Assembly (NCBI GenBank): GCA_035631875.1
Contig: DASQHX010000009.1
Coordinates: forward strand, 169,558-233,557
Length of the DNA stretch: 64,000 nt
Direction of reading: 5' to 3'
Origin: Nitrosopumilaceae archaeon
GTDB taxonomy: Archaea; Thermoproteota; Nitrososphaeria; Nitrososphaerales; Nitrosopumilaceae
Part shown: one piece after another, positions 17,662 to 26,768 of the stretch
How the letters are laid out: every line of letters starts with the position of its first letter
Position numbering within the stretch: position 1 is the stretch's first letter
Translations under genes and position numbers: made by a program
The notes under the pieces: generated by a model
The model's input: the letters and a program-made list of their open reading frames with translations, nothing else
Database searches by the model: none
What the model was told of the DNA's origin: nothing

Positions 17662-18644
17662 TTTATTGTTATCACCTTCTTAATTTTTGAAGATTTCTTT
17701 ATTGCCAAGGCAATTTTCAATACTCGAAAACCTTCCTCAATACTATTAATGGTTTTTTGTTTTGTTTTAATAGATTTTAGAAAATGAGACAATTCTTCAA
17801 TGTACATATCATTGTTATTATAATTTTGTAATTTCAACTTTTCAATCCATTTTTTTCTTTTTACATTATACATTTTAACTGTATTAGTATCTAAATCCCA
17901 ATAAATTGTCCCATCTGTTCCTAATATCTTACAACTTCTAACAGGTGGACTCTGAAAATAATCTAGGTGTATTTCAGCTATAATGTTATTTTGAAATCTT
18001 AACAAGGCAGCTGATAAGTCTTCTGCAGATATTTTTAGATCACTGAATTTTCCAGTAATAGAAAAAACTTCTTTAACATTACCAAAAAACCAATACAGAT
18101 AGTCTATTTCATGTATACATGTCAATACTACTCCACCACCTAATTCTTCACGTGATGCATAGCTATTTGGATATTTTTCATATGGATGCCAATTAGGAAG
18201 AAATGAGCCATTCTCTACACGAACAGAGATTATTCTTCCTATTTCATTATTAGAAATAATTTTTTTTATTGCCTTTATACATGGGTGGAAACGAAAATTA
18301 CATCCCATTAATGTTACGAGTTTTCTTTTTTTTACTAATTTTAACAAAGTTTCAACTCTTTCTATTGAGTTAGAAAGAGGTTTTTCTATGAACAAATTAA
18401 TTCCAGCATTTGCCAATTTTATTGCGATCTTAACATGAAGACTGGTTACATTGGCCAGTATTGCAATATGTGGATTTTCGTTAAGACAGTCTTCTAAAGA
18501 ATGGAGTATTTTACATTTTTTTCTTCGTAAAAAGCTATCATACTTACGCCTAGTGTAAACTAAAATTTCTACATCTGGAAAAGATGATAGATTATCAATA
18601 TGACGTTTTCCAATAGAGCCATAACCTACAACAAGTGCTTTCAA
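17658..18644 (-). CDS. Gfo/Idh/MocA-family oxidoreductase
   Basis: GYGSIGKRH (8-16) is the Rossmann motif, and FIEKPLS holds the conserved EKP of the family. GGGVVLTCIHEIDYL in the C-terminal alpha/beta domain has the usual H/D positions near the active site. The family oxidises or reduces sugars and nucleotide sugars with NAD(P). Length (328) is normal and the start is TTG. It overlaps the downstream SDR by four bases. It faces the PseB-like gene across a 164-base divergent gap. Substrate not determined. Confidence 0.85.
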   Translation of the reverse strand: MKALVVGYGSIGKRHIDNLSSFPDVEILVYTRRKYDSFLRRKKCKILHSLEDCLNENPHIAILANVTSLHVKIAIKLANAGINLFIEKPLSNSIERVETLLKLVKKRKLVTLMGCNFRFHPCIKAIKKIISNNEIGRIISVRVENGSFLPNWHPYEKYPNSYASREELGGGVVLTCIHEIDYLYWFFGNVKEVFSITGKFSDLKISAEDLSAALLRFQNNIIAEIHLDYFQSPPVRSCKILGTDGTIYWDLDTNTVKMYNVKRKKWIEKLKLQNYNNNDMYIEELSHFLKSIKTKQKTINSIEEGFRVLKIALAIKKSSKIKKVITIN

Positions 18645-18808
18645 ACATCTTTCAAGTAAATAACAAGGATATTAGTTTTCAAATTCTAAAGTATTTGGTT
18701 TCTCATATCTTAATTACAATTGGAATGATAAAATTATCATTAAAATAAACAGGAAAAGTTATTATCTAATCCATTTTATAGGTAGCTGCGAAAGAATTAA
18801 AATGATTT

Positions 18809-19705
18809 TTGCACGATGTTATGACCAACAAAGACAAAATGACTAAATTGAACCCAATCCTCACTAAAGAATTAAAAAATAAAATAATTTTGATTACTGG
18901 TGGAGCTGGTAGTGTAGGTGCAGTTTTAGTAAAAAGTGTCCTAGAATATCCAATTAAATCTGTAAGAGTGTTAGATATAGATGAACATGCTTTATTTAGA
19001 TTAAATCGTTCTGTAAAAGATGCTAGATTAAGATTATTGCTAGGTAGTATAACAGACAAGGAACGAATTGAAATGGCAGGCAATAAAGCAGACATAGTTT
19101 TCCACTTGGCAGCAATAAAAAACATTGAAATTTCTGAATTCAATCCCATAGAGACCATTGATACCAACATTAATGGAACTATCAACATGATTAAAATGTC
19201 AATACGAAATAAACCAAAAAAATTCTTAAACATAAGTACTGACAAAGCAGCTGATGCCTCAACTTTATATGGAACCACAAAACAAATTGGTGAAAGACTG
19301 ACAAGTTGGGCTGGTGTTCATATAAGCCCAACCAAATTTGCCTCAGTGCGTTTTGGCAATGTAATTGAAACAAGAGGAAATGTGTTTGAAATTTGGGATG
19401 AAGAATTAAAAAATAATAAACCGCTTTCAATAACTGACATAACAATGGAAAGATATTTTTTTCACGTAAATGATGCTGTTAATTTTATTTTAGAATGTTT
19501 ACCACTAGTTAATCAAGGGGAAATCTTTGTTCCAAAAATGAAATCTCATAAAATTAAGGATCTTGCCATGAAACTTTCAAAAAAACATAAAATAATTGGA
19601 TTACGACAAGGAGAAAAAGTAGAAGAAGTTCTCATAACAAAGACTGAAAAAAAAATAGCTGAAGAAAAAAAGAATATGTGGATTATAAAGCAATATTCTT
19701 CATAA
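18809..19705 (+). CDS. PseB/CapD-like UDP-N-acetylhexosamine 4,6-dehydratase
   Basis: TGGAGSVGAVLV binds NAD(P), STDKAAD gives the T/S-D-K element of the PseB/CapD group, and YGTTK is the catalytic Y-x3-K. These enzymes make a 4-keto-6-deoxy UDP-sugar, the first step of pseudaminic- or bacillosamine-type synthesis. At 298 residues it is a short form. The gene may start at the TTG (18809) or the ATG at 18821. Its product would suit the aminotransferase encoded convergently at 19709-20881. Assignment to pseudaminic versus other routes is uncertain. Confidence 0.8.
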   Translation: MHDVMTNKDKMTKLNPILTKELKNKIILITGGAGSVGAVLVKSVLEYPIKSVRVLDIDEHALFRLNRSVKDARLRLLLGSITDKERIEMAGNKADIVFHLAAIKNIEISEFNPIETIDTNINGTINMIKMSIRNKPKKFLNISTDKAADASTLYGTTKQIGERLTSWAGVHISPTKFASVRFGNVIETRGNVFEIWDEELKNNKPLSITDITMERYFFHVNDAVNFILECLPLVNQGEIFVPKMKSHKIKDLAMKLSKKHKIIGLRQGEKVEEVLITKTEKKIAEEKKNMWIIKQYSS

Positions 19706-19708
19706 AAT

Positions 19709-20881
19709 TTAGTTATTTTGATATTTAGACTCAAAAAATTCAGCTATAGATTCAACAAGGAATTCTTTTTCTTCAGAGGTCATATTTGGATACAATGGGA
19801 GTGTTAATACTTGTTGAGAAACACGTTCTGTTATGGGTAATGACAGCTTGCTAGTTCCTATTTTTTGCATATAAAATTCTGTGAGATGAATGGGATTAAA
19901 ATAAATTTTAGAAAATACTCGTTTTCTTAAAAGATAATCATGTAAATCATCTCGTATTTTTTTATCAGATAACTTTATGGTATACATTTGGTAAATATGT
20001 TCATAATCTGAAGGCGGAGTTGGAACTCTAATCTCAGGATATTTTGAAATTCTAGAAGAAATATAATTTGCGTTTTCTTGTCTCATTCTAATAATTTTAT
20101 TGAGTTTGTTTAATTGAGATATACCTAAAGCAGCAGTTATGGAGGACATTCGCCAATTGTATCCTAATTCCACATATTGTGATTCAGAGGGATTGTTGAA
20201 ATATTCAGTTTTATCAACTCTACCATGTGAGCGTATTAATTTTATCCTATCATGAATTTCTTTTGAATTTGTTACTATTGCTCCGCCCTCTCCAGTTGTA
20301 AGTACTTTATTACCACAAAAACTAAAGATTGCCAAATCTGCTACAGAACCAACTTTTTTTCCTTTTACCGAAGAACCCAAAGATTCTGCAGCGTCTTCAA
20401 TTAGTAAAATATTATTACGTTTAGCTATTTCTTGAATCTCAAAAATATTACATGACATACCTCCGTAATCCATTGGCACTATTGCTTTTGTAAGAGGATT
20501 TATCTTAGTTAAAATAGATTTTGGATCTAAACCATAAGTACTTTCTTCTATATCTGCAAAGTTTGGTTTTGCACCCACAAAAAGAACTGAATTAGCAGTA
20601 GAAATAAACGAAAATGATGGTACAATAATTTCATGACCATGCCCTATACCATATGCCAAAAATGCAGCGTGTAGAGCAGAAGTACCTGAATTTAATGCGA
20701 CACAATAATCAGTACCAACATAATTCTTGATTGCATTTTCAAATTCTTTAATTTCTGGACCCATCGCCCAATTATTTCCACGTCTAACTATCTTTGTGAT
20801 TAAATTCAAATCTTCATCGTCAGTGTAAATCTTATAGAGAGGAATTTTCCAAGATGAAACGCTACCATCTTCATTATTCAA
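19709..20881 (-). CDS. DegT/DnrJ/EryC1-family PLP aminotransferase (PseC/LegC-like)
   Basis: SGTSALHAAF (65-74), IEDAAESLGS (161-170) and the PLP lysine K192 in GNKVLTTGEGG define a sugar aminotransferase. It transfers an amino group from glutamate to a 4-keto-6-deoxy sugar, the step after the 4,6-dehydratase. Length (390) is normal and the start is TTG. The gene is convergent with the PseB-like dehydratase and separated by only three bases. It is 52 bases upstream of no gene on its own strand except the second radical SAM cassette, which ends 53 bases beyond its start. Confidence 0.85.
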   Translation of the reverse strand: MNNEDGSVSSWKIPLYKIYTDDEDLNLITKIVRRGNNWAMGPEIKEFENAIKNYVGTDYCVALNSGTSALHAAFLAYGIGHGHEIIVPSFSFISTANSVLFVGAKPNFADIEESTYGLDPKSILTKINPLTKAIVPMDYGGMSCNIFEIQEIAKRNNILLIEDAAESLGSSVKGKKVGSVADLAIFSFCGNKVLTTGEGGAIVTNSKEIHDRIKLIRSHGRVDKTEYFNNPSESQYVELGYNWRMSSITAALGISQLNKLNKIIRMRQENANYISSRISKYPEIRVPTPPSDYEHIYQMYTIKLSDKKIRDDLHDYLLRKRVFSKIYFNPIHLTEFYMQKIGTSKLSLPITERVSQQVLTLPLYPNMTSEEKEFLVESIAEFFESKYQNN

Positions 20882-20933
20882 TGTTAAACAATAATTACAC
20901 GATATAATTAACTCATACTAAAGTATAGAACCG

Positions 20934-22589
20934 TTAATTATTTGAGGAAATTTTTATTTTGGGATTTAATTCTTCACGAGATTTGCATACGCTACAATAC
21001 TTAGTCCATTTTTCACTATGATTCCATTGCTCTAATCCAGTTTGCTCATATCTTTGATGAGCCATTTGTAACATTCGTCTTGTATCATGTTTATACATGA
21101 ATTGCTTCAATGCAAACAATTCTGGAATAGTGAAGTATTGGCTCACTGTAGCCGTATACTGTGTAGCATCACCACAATCTTGCATAAATTTGTCTAGTGC
21201 TTGTAATTTCCATTTTGCTATTGTTTCTTTATTCAAATTAGGATTATCCTTTACCAGTTTTAGTCTTTCATCGTATTGTTGAAGTAAGAATTCTTTATAA
21301 TCAAAATACAATGGGCTTCCCACATATGGTGTACATATGAAAGGGTCAACTTCTGCTCCATTTTGAATCCAAAAATCTACAGTCTCCATCAAGTCATTGA
21401 TGTTTTCATGCGGATTTCCGATCATAAATGTCGTAAGTGGTGTAAGATTTGCTTTTTTAACAGTGTCTACTGTTTTTTGTAAGTGTGCACGTAATTGTCC
21501 CTTTTGGATATCTTGGTTGAGAACTTTATCAGATGCAGATTCAAACCCAAATGAGATGTAGGCGCAACCGGCGTCTTTCATAGTTTGAACAATAGTTGGC
21601 TGCACAGCAACGCTAGGTGCATCACCTAATGTACCCCATTTTACAATTTTGTCTAGTCCTTCTTTCACATAAAGTTCACAGAATTCTTTTGTCCATTTCA
21701 AATTACTTGTCATGTTCTCATCAAGAATTGAGATAAAGTCGACATCAAATTTTTCTTTTAACAATTTTACATTTTCAACCGCATATTTTGGAGAAGGCCA
21801 TCTTGCAGGTAGCTGAAATGTATCATTTTCCTTGTCAGAAATTCTTACAAGTTTCTCTCCTTCTTTCCTATTTCCGTTACCATAGATATTCTGCAAATCT
21901 CCACGCGACATCCCATTATGTGAGCAAAAAGTACAACCTCTAGGACAACCACGTTCCCAAACAACAGATGCTCTTCTTCTTGAGTTAAAGGATTCTACTG
22001 ATAATTGTAATGAGGAATATTTGAAATAAATTTCAGTTTCCATAAGATCATAGGCAGGATATGGAACTGTATTAAGATCAGAAATTAATGCTCGCGGTCC
22101 AGTGAATTTATATGAATCCTTATCACGTAGACATAAACCGTTAACTTTCTCAAAATCTTTTGTCCCTTGATTTATTTCATCATAAAGTTCTGAGAAAGTT
22201 TCTTCGCCTTCTCCTATACACATCATATCAAATTCTGGAACTAGTTGAAGAATTTCGTGTGGATTGTATGTACTCCATCCTCCTCCTCCGATAAAAATTG
22301 AATCAGGGGAATATTTTCTAATTAACGGTGCTAATTGTTTAATACGACCGTAAGTAGTAGTAAGACCACCAATACCTACCAAATCCCATCGTTCAAGAGA
22401 AATTTCTTCAGCAATTATTTTATTTGGTACGACTTTACCTCCAAAATTATCTCTAAGTGCATTTAAATCTAGAATTGCAACTTGCCCGCCTTTTTTTTCA
22501 ACAATAGCTGCCAATATACCAGCCCAAAAAGGAAAGTGATTTGGGCCACTATCGATTCTTACCTCAGGTATGACAAATAGAACTTTCAA
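20934..22589 (-). CDS. Cobalamin-binding-type radical SAM enzyme, cassette copy 2
   Basis: A paralogue of the enzyme at 996-2657, with the same layout: a B12-binding-like N-terminus with GEGEE, then a radical SAM motif in ERGCPRGCTFC. Residues 454-528 are identical to the other copy, while the first 200 residues show scattered changes, especially near 10-60 and 145-165. The start is TTG, aligned with codon 3 of copy 1. It ends the second cassette, 61 bases after the DUF115 gene. The two copies may act on different small proteins or on the same one under different conditions; unknown. Confidence 0.85.
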   Translation of the reverse strand: MKVLFVIPEVRIDSGPNHFPFWAGILAAIVEKKGGQVAILDLNALRDNFGGKVVPNKIIAEEISLERWDLVGIGGLTTTYGRIKQLAPLIRKYSPDSIFIGGGGWSTYNPHEILQLVPEFDMMCIGEGEETFSELYDEINQGTKDFEKVNGLCLRDKDSYKFTGPRALISDLNTVPYPAYDLMETEIYFKYSSLQLSVESFNSRRRASVVWERGCPRGCTFCSHNGMSRGDLQNIYGNGNRKEGEKLVRISDKENDTFQLPARWPSPKYAVENVKLLKEKFDVDFISILDENMTSNLKWTKEFCELYVKEGLDKIVKWGTLGDAPSVAVQPTIVQTMKDAGCAYISFGFESASDKVLNQDIQKGQLRAHLQKTVDTVKKANLTPLTTFMIGNPHENINDLMETVDFWIQNGAEVDPFICTPYVGSPLYFDYKEFLLQQYDERLKLVKDNPNLNKETIAKWKLQALDKFMQDCGDATQYTATVSQYFTIPELFALKQFMYKHDTRRMLQMAHQRYEQTGLEQWNHSEKWTKYCSVCKSREELNPKIKISSNN

Positions 22590-22650
22590 TTACCTAATTA
22601 TTGCCATTTGATTATTTAAATTAATGTTACAAGCTAAAAATACATGTGAC

Positions 22651-23757
22651 TCAAACATGGAATTTTCCAATGAATTTTGCAAGTGTCATGCATAATATTC
22701 TCTTACCAAAGATTGATCCTCCCTCAGTAGCATTTACGGTATTAACCCAAGACGGTGAACGTAAAATGAATTCTTTTAATGCACTGCTATAAAATTGAAA
22801 AAGTGGATCTAAGATGCAAGTACAATCAAATTCAGGATTGTAAATTTTTGGAAATAATTGTTGAAATGCAGGGCTGTTTTTGTCTACAGATATAGTTAAT
22901 TTAGATCTACCATGCGATATAATTTGTTCCCAAGGATCATCTTCATTCCACCCATGATTGATTCCAATTAGTGCCACTGTAGAGCATTTTAAAATTTGCC
23001 AGCTTACAAACCAAGAAGAGGTTCCTACGTTCCCTCCTGTTTGTATTGCAGGTAAGCCGTGAGGGTGATTTTTTGCTCTTACCATTAATGCAGCTATTTG
23101 ATTAAATGACTTTCTCCCTTCTTTATTGTCAATTAACGGGTGAAGCCAATGTATCTTTATTCCTGCGTGCCTTGCACGTTCAACGGTAGTTGGTTTAACA
23201 ACAGTTGAAAAAATTCCTTTTATTTTTGAGCCATATTTATCTACAATTTTATGGTCATAGAATTGTTTAACAAGATCATATGGATCTATTGTAACAACAT
23301 AAAATTTTTGAAATTTTTCTGGCGTGACACCGGCACTTAGGGCATTTATCAATGCTCCATCGCAACAAACTATAGATCCCTTGTAATCACTATTTGCAAG
23401 CAGTTCCAGATGATTGTGTTTTTTTATAGAAGGGCCCCGTCCTATCACTATAGCAGAGCGTTCTTCTTTTTTGTAATTGGGATCTTTGGTAGGATCTAGT
23501 TCTCTTGCAGATGACTCAATCCAGATGTTATTCAGATTTATAGAGAAATTTTGTACCCAATCGTCAAATGACTCATAATGAAGTTTTTCCATAGTTTTTT
23601 CTATTTCATCTTGTGTTGATTTTGTATTAGAATCGCTAGCAAAAACATGATCAAACCATTCATCCCATCCCTTATTTTCAAAACCCGCTTCTTTCTTTAG
23701 TGAAAGCATTTTTACAAGGGTATTTTCATTAATTGAGAATTCAAAGTCTTTTGACAT
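22651..23757 (-). CDS. DUF115 (MptE/Maf-like) protein, cassette copy 2
   Basis: Same domain order as the copy at 2712-3815: an N-terminal helical region with GWDEWFDHVF, then AIVIGRGPSIKK, CCDGAL, and TGGNVGTSSWFV with ALIGINHGW. Between the copies the central domain is nearly invariant. The helical N-terminus and a stretch before SPAFQQLF differ most. It lies 46 bases after the 64-residue small-protein gene. A transferase or diphosphokinase activity is possible from family knowledge. Genomic pairing with radical SAM and a small protein in both copies argues for a shared pathway. Confidence 0.8.
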   Translation of the reverse strand: MSKDFEFSINENTLVKMLSLKKEAGFENKGWDEWFDHVFASDSNTKSTQDEIEKTMEKLHYESFDDWVQNFSINLNNIWIESSARELDPTKDPNYKKEERSAIVIGRGPSIKKHNHLELLANSDYKGSIVCCDGALINALSAGVTPEKFQKFYVVTIDPYDLVKQFYDHKIVDKYGSKIKGIFSTVVKPTTVERARHAGIKIHWLHPLIDNKEGRKSFNQIAALMVRAKNHPHGLPAIQTGGNVGTSSWFVSWQILKCSTVALIGINHGWNEDDPWEQIISHGRSKLTISVDKNSPAFQQLFPKIYNPEFDCTCILDPLFQFYSSALKEFILRSPSWVNTVNATEGGSIFGKRILCMTLAKFIGKFHV

Positions 23758-23803
23758 TTCTATAGTATTCTAATTTTTCCTTGATTTTAAATTGTTATTG
23801 TAA

Positions 23804-23998
23804 TTATAATTCTTCTAATCCAAGCTCTTCATCTTTCTTATCTGATCTATATACCATAAACGATCCTTTTGCACCAGATTTTATAATAAACGCCTCGAAT
23901 TCTGCTTGTGTTAATTTCTTTGAATCTTCATTATCTTTATTTTTTTCAACATCTACATTTGTTTCTAGATTTTTTTTAATGTTGAAATTCGCTTTCAT
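23804..23998 (-). CDS. 64-residue conserved small protein, cassette copy 2 (possible modified peptide)
   Basis: Homologous to the 62-residue protein at 3860-4048. The N-terminal ten residues and C-terminal ELGLEEL are identical, as are GSFM, RS and KK in the core. The middle (about residues 11-30) differs in both sequence and length. There is no cysteine, signal peptide or membrane segment. A TATA-like element is centred 26 bases upstream of the ATG, so the transcript is probably leaderless and begins here. Conservation at both ends with a variable middle is compatible with a recognised peptide, but also with a small adaptor protein. Confidence 0.8.
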   Translation of the reverse strand: MKANFNIKKNLETNVDVEKNKDNEDSKKLTQAEFEAFIIKSGAKGSFMVYRSDKKDEELGLEEL

Positions 23999-24019
23999 TT
24001 ATACGATATAACGTATTAT

Positions 24020-24029
24020 GATATTTAAG
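24020..24029 (-). promoter_or_regulatory. Probable TATA box for cassette 2 small-protein gene
   Basis: The minus-strand reading is CTTAAATATC, centred about 26 bases before the ATG at 23998. The position matches leaderless archaeal promoters and mirrors the element of the first cassette. Confidence 0.5.
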
Positions 24030-24086
24030 AATGTAGTTTCAAAGTAGAAAAGAACAGGTCTTATTTTGAAAATTTAAACAAAAATG

Positions 24087-24254
24087 TTATTTTTGGATTA
24101 ATTGTTCACTATATTTTCTCAAAAGGCATTCTTTACACATACAATCACGATCATCAATTTCATCTTTTGAGAGTCTAGACACACTAGAACACCAGCAATT
24201 CATTGAAGAATTGCACTCAAAAATAGCACTACATGTAATACAATTTTTTTTCAA
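24087..24254 (-). CDS. Cys-rich CWC small protein, cassette copy 2
   Basis: Reading from a TTG at 24254 gives 55 residues: MKKNCITC, C14, C20-W-C22, and CMCKEC at 38-43. Length and Cys spacing match the 55-residue protein at 4183-4350, and both fit the Cys_rich_CWC family. Outside the cysteines the two share little, so selection seems to hold the metal site. No ATG lies upstream in frame before a stop codon, and TTG aligns with the ATG of copy 1. It precedes the small-protein gene by 88 bases. A role as metal-binding partner of the cassette is inferred. Confidence 0.75.
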   Translation of the reverse strand: MKKNCITCSAIFECNSSMNCWCSSVSRLSKDEIDDRDCMCKECLLRKYSEQLIQK

Positions 24255-24318
24255 TGGAATACTATATTCTGTAAGTTAAAAATAGGTTTCCCTTTATATT
24301 TTTGAAAATATACTAAAA

Positions 24319-26196
24319 TTAAAAGCTGTCTAATAATTTTGCAACTTCGTGTGATGCAATACCATGATTTGCTATAGAACTGTTTAGATATTTTTTCGAG
24401 TTTTCATAAAGTTGATTTGTATAATCTTTATCATATAGAATTTTCTTCATTCCGCTTTCTATTTCTTCTATCTTGGATATTGATAGAAATGCATTAGATT
24501 TTGTTAGTTGGTCTTCCTCGGTCCATTTCTCAATTTGGAGAGAAATAGCAGGTTTGCCAAGTATCATTGATTCTAAAACAACAGTAGAATTGTTAAATGT
24601 GATGAGCAGATCACAGGAATTAATTAATTCGATTAAACTTGCATTGTATAGAATTGGAATCGATGGATCTACTTCTTTAATTATCTTTGTTATATTACTT
24701 AGAGAGTCTGGTTGAGGATGTGGTTTAACTATCAACTGTTTGTCTGGAAATTTTCTAGCCAATCTACAGACTTCCCTTACAAAACTTTCAAATTTTATGT
24801 AAGCATCCAGATGTATTTGTTCAAAAGAAATTCTTCCAGTAACAGCAGTTGTGGCAAAGAGTATAATTCCTTTTGATTTTCCTGTACCAGCAGATTTAAA
24901 AAAATCATCATGTCTTGGACTTCCAGTTACTAGCAAGTTTTCTTCTTTGTTTCCATATGTAAGTGCACGTTTCTTCACTTGTGGTCCCCATAAAGCCTGT
25001 TTATCGCTAATAAAATGTGTATAACCATTTATTACTATTGCATTATACTTATCCCATATAACAGATGATAGATCAGTAGCGTGTTGAAGTAAAATCGATT
25101 TTACATTTCTTTTTTTAGAAAGAAAGATGATCTCCTTTTCTTCCTGAGCAGATTCAGCCCATTCAAATATTACAGATAAATTGAAAGTGTTAAACATTTC
25201 ACTAGCTAATAAAATTCTTTGAACAGATTCTTGGAACCTTGAATTACAAATTTGCATGAATGATTCCTTAATGGAATACCACAAAGTAAATGAGAAAATA
25301 GAAAAAATTTCTTCGAAAACTGAATCTAAACTCCACATCTTTTCTAAGTTAGACTCAAGTATTTGAATTTCAGATTTGATTTTTTCATGAATATTTTTTT
25401 CAAAATTTTGAAGATGTATTATTTTACAATTTGAATTTTTGACTATTTTGAAACTTTGTAAATTCCAAATGGCAGGTCTGCGCTGGTTTAATAATAGTAT
25501 ATTTTTATCCAAATTAGACAATTCTTTTATAAGGATGTTATATTTCACAGGATCAAAATCCAATAAAAGAATAGATTTTTTGTGTATTTTATTTGGCTCA
25601 GGTTTTAATTTAAAGATCAAACTAATTGATTTATTAAAAAAATTTTTAATTTGTATGAAAGTATTTTTTGATATTGTAATAGAAATTGGATAAGAACCCA
25701 CATTGTATTTTATGTTTATTTTATCAAATTGTGAAGAAGGTTGTCTAATATTGTGAGAGAATACTTGAATATTCTTATTTTCACAGATTCGTTGTAAATA
25801 GTCAGAAAGAAACGTATGCGATATTATTAATTTCGGGTTTTCTTTTTCAATTATTGTATTAATCATGGCGGCATCACCATATATTTTTATGAAATAATGT
25901 AACAATTCCATTTCTATAAGAGAGCCCAAGTTGATTTCTTGAAAAACAAGGAATTTCTTTATTAGCTCATGTTCATGCCAAATTTTCGTTATATCTATGG
26001 ATTTATCATCTATATTCCTTCTATCTTCCATTCTAAGGAGATCTTCTGCTATCTCATGTGGTATGTTGTATTGATCGAGGTTCTTATGAGCAGCATAATT
26101 TAATGCGTATAATTTACAATCAGAGTATTTCGTCATTTCATTCTTAAGTTTTTCAATGTTAGTATTTCCTTCTATTATGAAAATTGTGGAGGTCAT
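24319..26196 (-). CDS. Large GT-B-like glycosyltransferase with HP and ST motifs
   Basis: The C-terminal third has KPHP (491-494) and FNNST (534-538) followed by LGKPAISL, the same motif pair as the 437-residue protein at 11081. This suggests a GT-B fold related to CDP-glycerol transferases and bacterial polysialyltransferases. The first 300 residues are not recognised; they are polar with an ISHTFLSDYL block. No signal peptide or membrane helices stand out. It lies between the second cassette and the cupin gene, on the same strand. Acceptor and donor unknown. Confidence 0.6.
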   Translation of the reverse strand: MTSTIFIIEGNTNIEKLKNEMTKYSDCKLYALNYAAHKNLDQYNIPHEIAEDLLRMEDRRNIDDKSIDITKIWHEHELIKKFLVFQEINLGSLIEMELLHYFIKIYGDAAMINTIIEKENPKLIISHTFLSDYLQRICENKNIQVFSHNIRQPSSQFDKINIKYNVGSYPISITISKNTFIQIKNFFNKSISLIFKLKPEPNKIHKKSILLLDFDPVKYNILIKELSNLDKNILLLNQRRPAIWNLQSFKIVKNSNCKIIHLQNFEKNIHEKIKSEIQILESNLEKMWSLDSVFEEIFSIFSFTLWYSIKESFMQICNSRFQESVQRILLASEMFNTFNLSVIFEWAESAQEEKEIIFLSKKRNVKSILLQHATDLSSVIWDKYNAIVINGYTHFISDKQALWGPQVKKRALTYGNKEENLLVTGSPRHDDFFKSAGTGKSKGIILFATTAVTGRISFEQIHLDAYIKFESFVREVCRLARKFPDKQLIVKPHPQPDSLSNITKIIKEVDPSIPILYNASLIELINSCDLLITFNNSTVVLESMILGKPAISLQIEKWTEEDQLTKSNAFLSISKIEEIESGMKKILYDKDYTNQLYENSKKYLNSSIANHGIASHEVAKLLDSF

Positions 26197-26265
26197 TTCC
26201 TTTTTTATAATACAGCAAGATTTACAAAAAATCTTAGATGAATAATACTATTCAATTTAATTTCC

Positions 26266-26718
26266 CTATTTCTTCCATTTTGACCAATCATAATCATCAA
26301 AAGTCACGTTTTTCATTTCATTATCATTTGGTTTCCATGCAATATCTGCTAATGCTAATACTCTTGAAATTTCACTTGATATATTCAGATGAGCTGAAGA
26401 GCAATTTTTTGGAACGTGTATTAAAACTGGATTATCATCACTTGATTCTATTTCGTTATATTTACCATTTTTATCTCTAACAATGAAAACAACTTTACCG
26501 TGAATACAAACAAAATAGCTGTTACGTTTAGTATGAAGATGCGGCCCTTTTATCTCTCCTGGATTAACCGAACTTACATATACCATTTTGGGATGATTTT
26601 TTATTATGTTATCCCAATCTCTCCAGACTACAGTCAATGTTCCATTAACATGTTGATCATTAGTATCTTTAGTAGTATGTTTTTCTAGATTTACAGAACT
26701 TATGGTACCTTTTCCCAT
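26266..26718 (-). CDS. RmlC/WxcM-like cupin sugar isomerase or epimerase
   Basis: A single cupin domain of 150 residues. GPHLHTKRNSYFVCIHGKV holds the likely metal/substrate histidines, and HVPKNCSSAHLN resembles the second cupin block of RmlC and FdtA proteins. Related enzymes epimerise or isomerise dTDP-4-keto-6-deoxyhexoses. RmlB- and RmlA-type genes lie 3 kb away on the other strand and could supply that substrate. The next downstream gene on this strand is 69 bases away. Whether it is an epimerase or ketoisomerase cannot be decided. Confidence 0.65.
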   Translation of the reverse strand: MGKGTISSVNLEKHTTKDTNDQHVNGTLTVVWRDWDNIIKNHPKMVYVSSVNPGEIKGPHLHTKRNSYFVCIHGKVVFIVRDKNGKYNEIESSDDNPVLIHVPKNCSSAHLNISSEISRVLALADIAWKPNDNEMKNVTFDDYDWSKWKK

Positions 26719-26768
26719 ATTTGTTTTAAAAGTTTGTTCAAATAAAAGTCTTGATTATAGAATATAGA

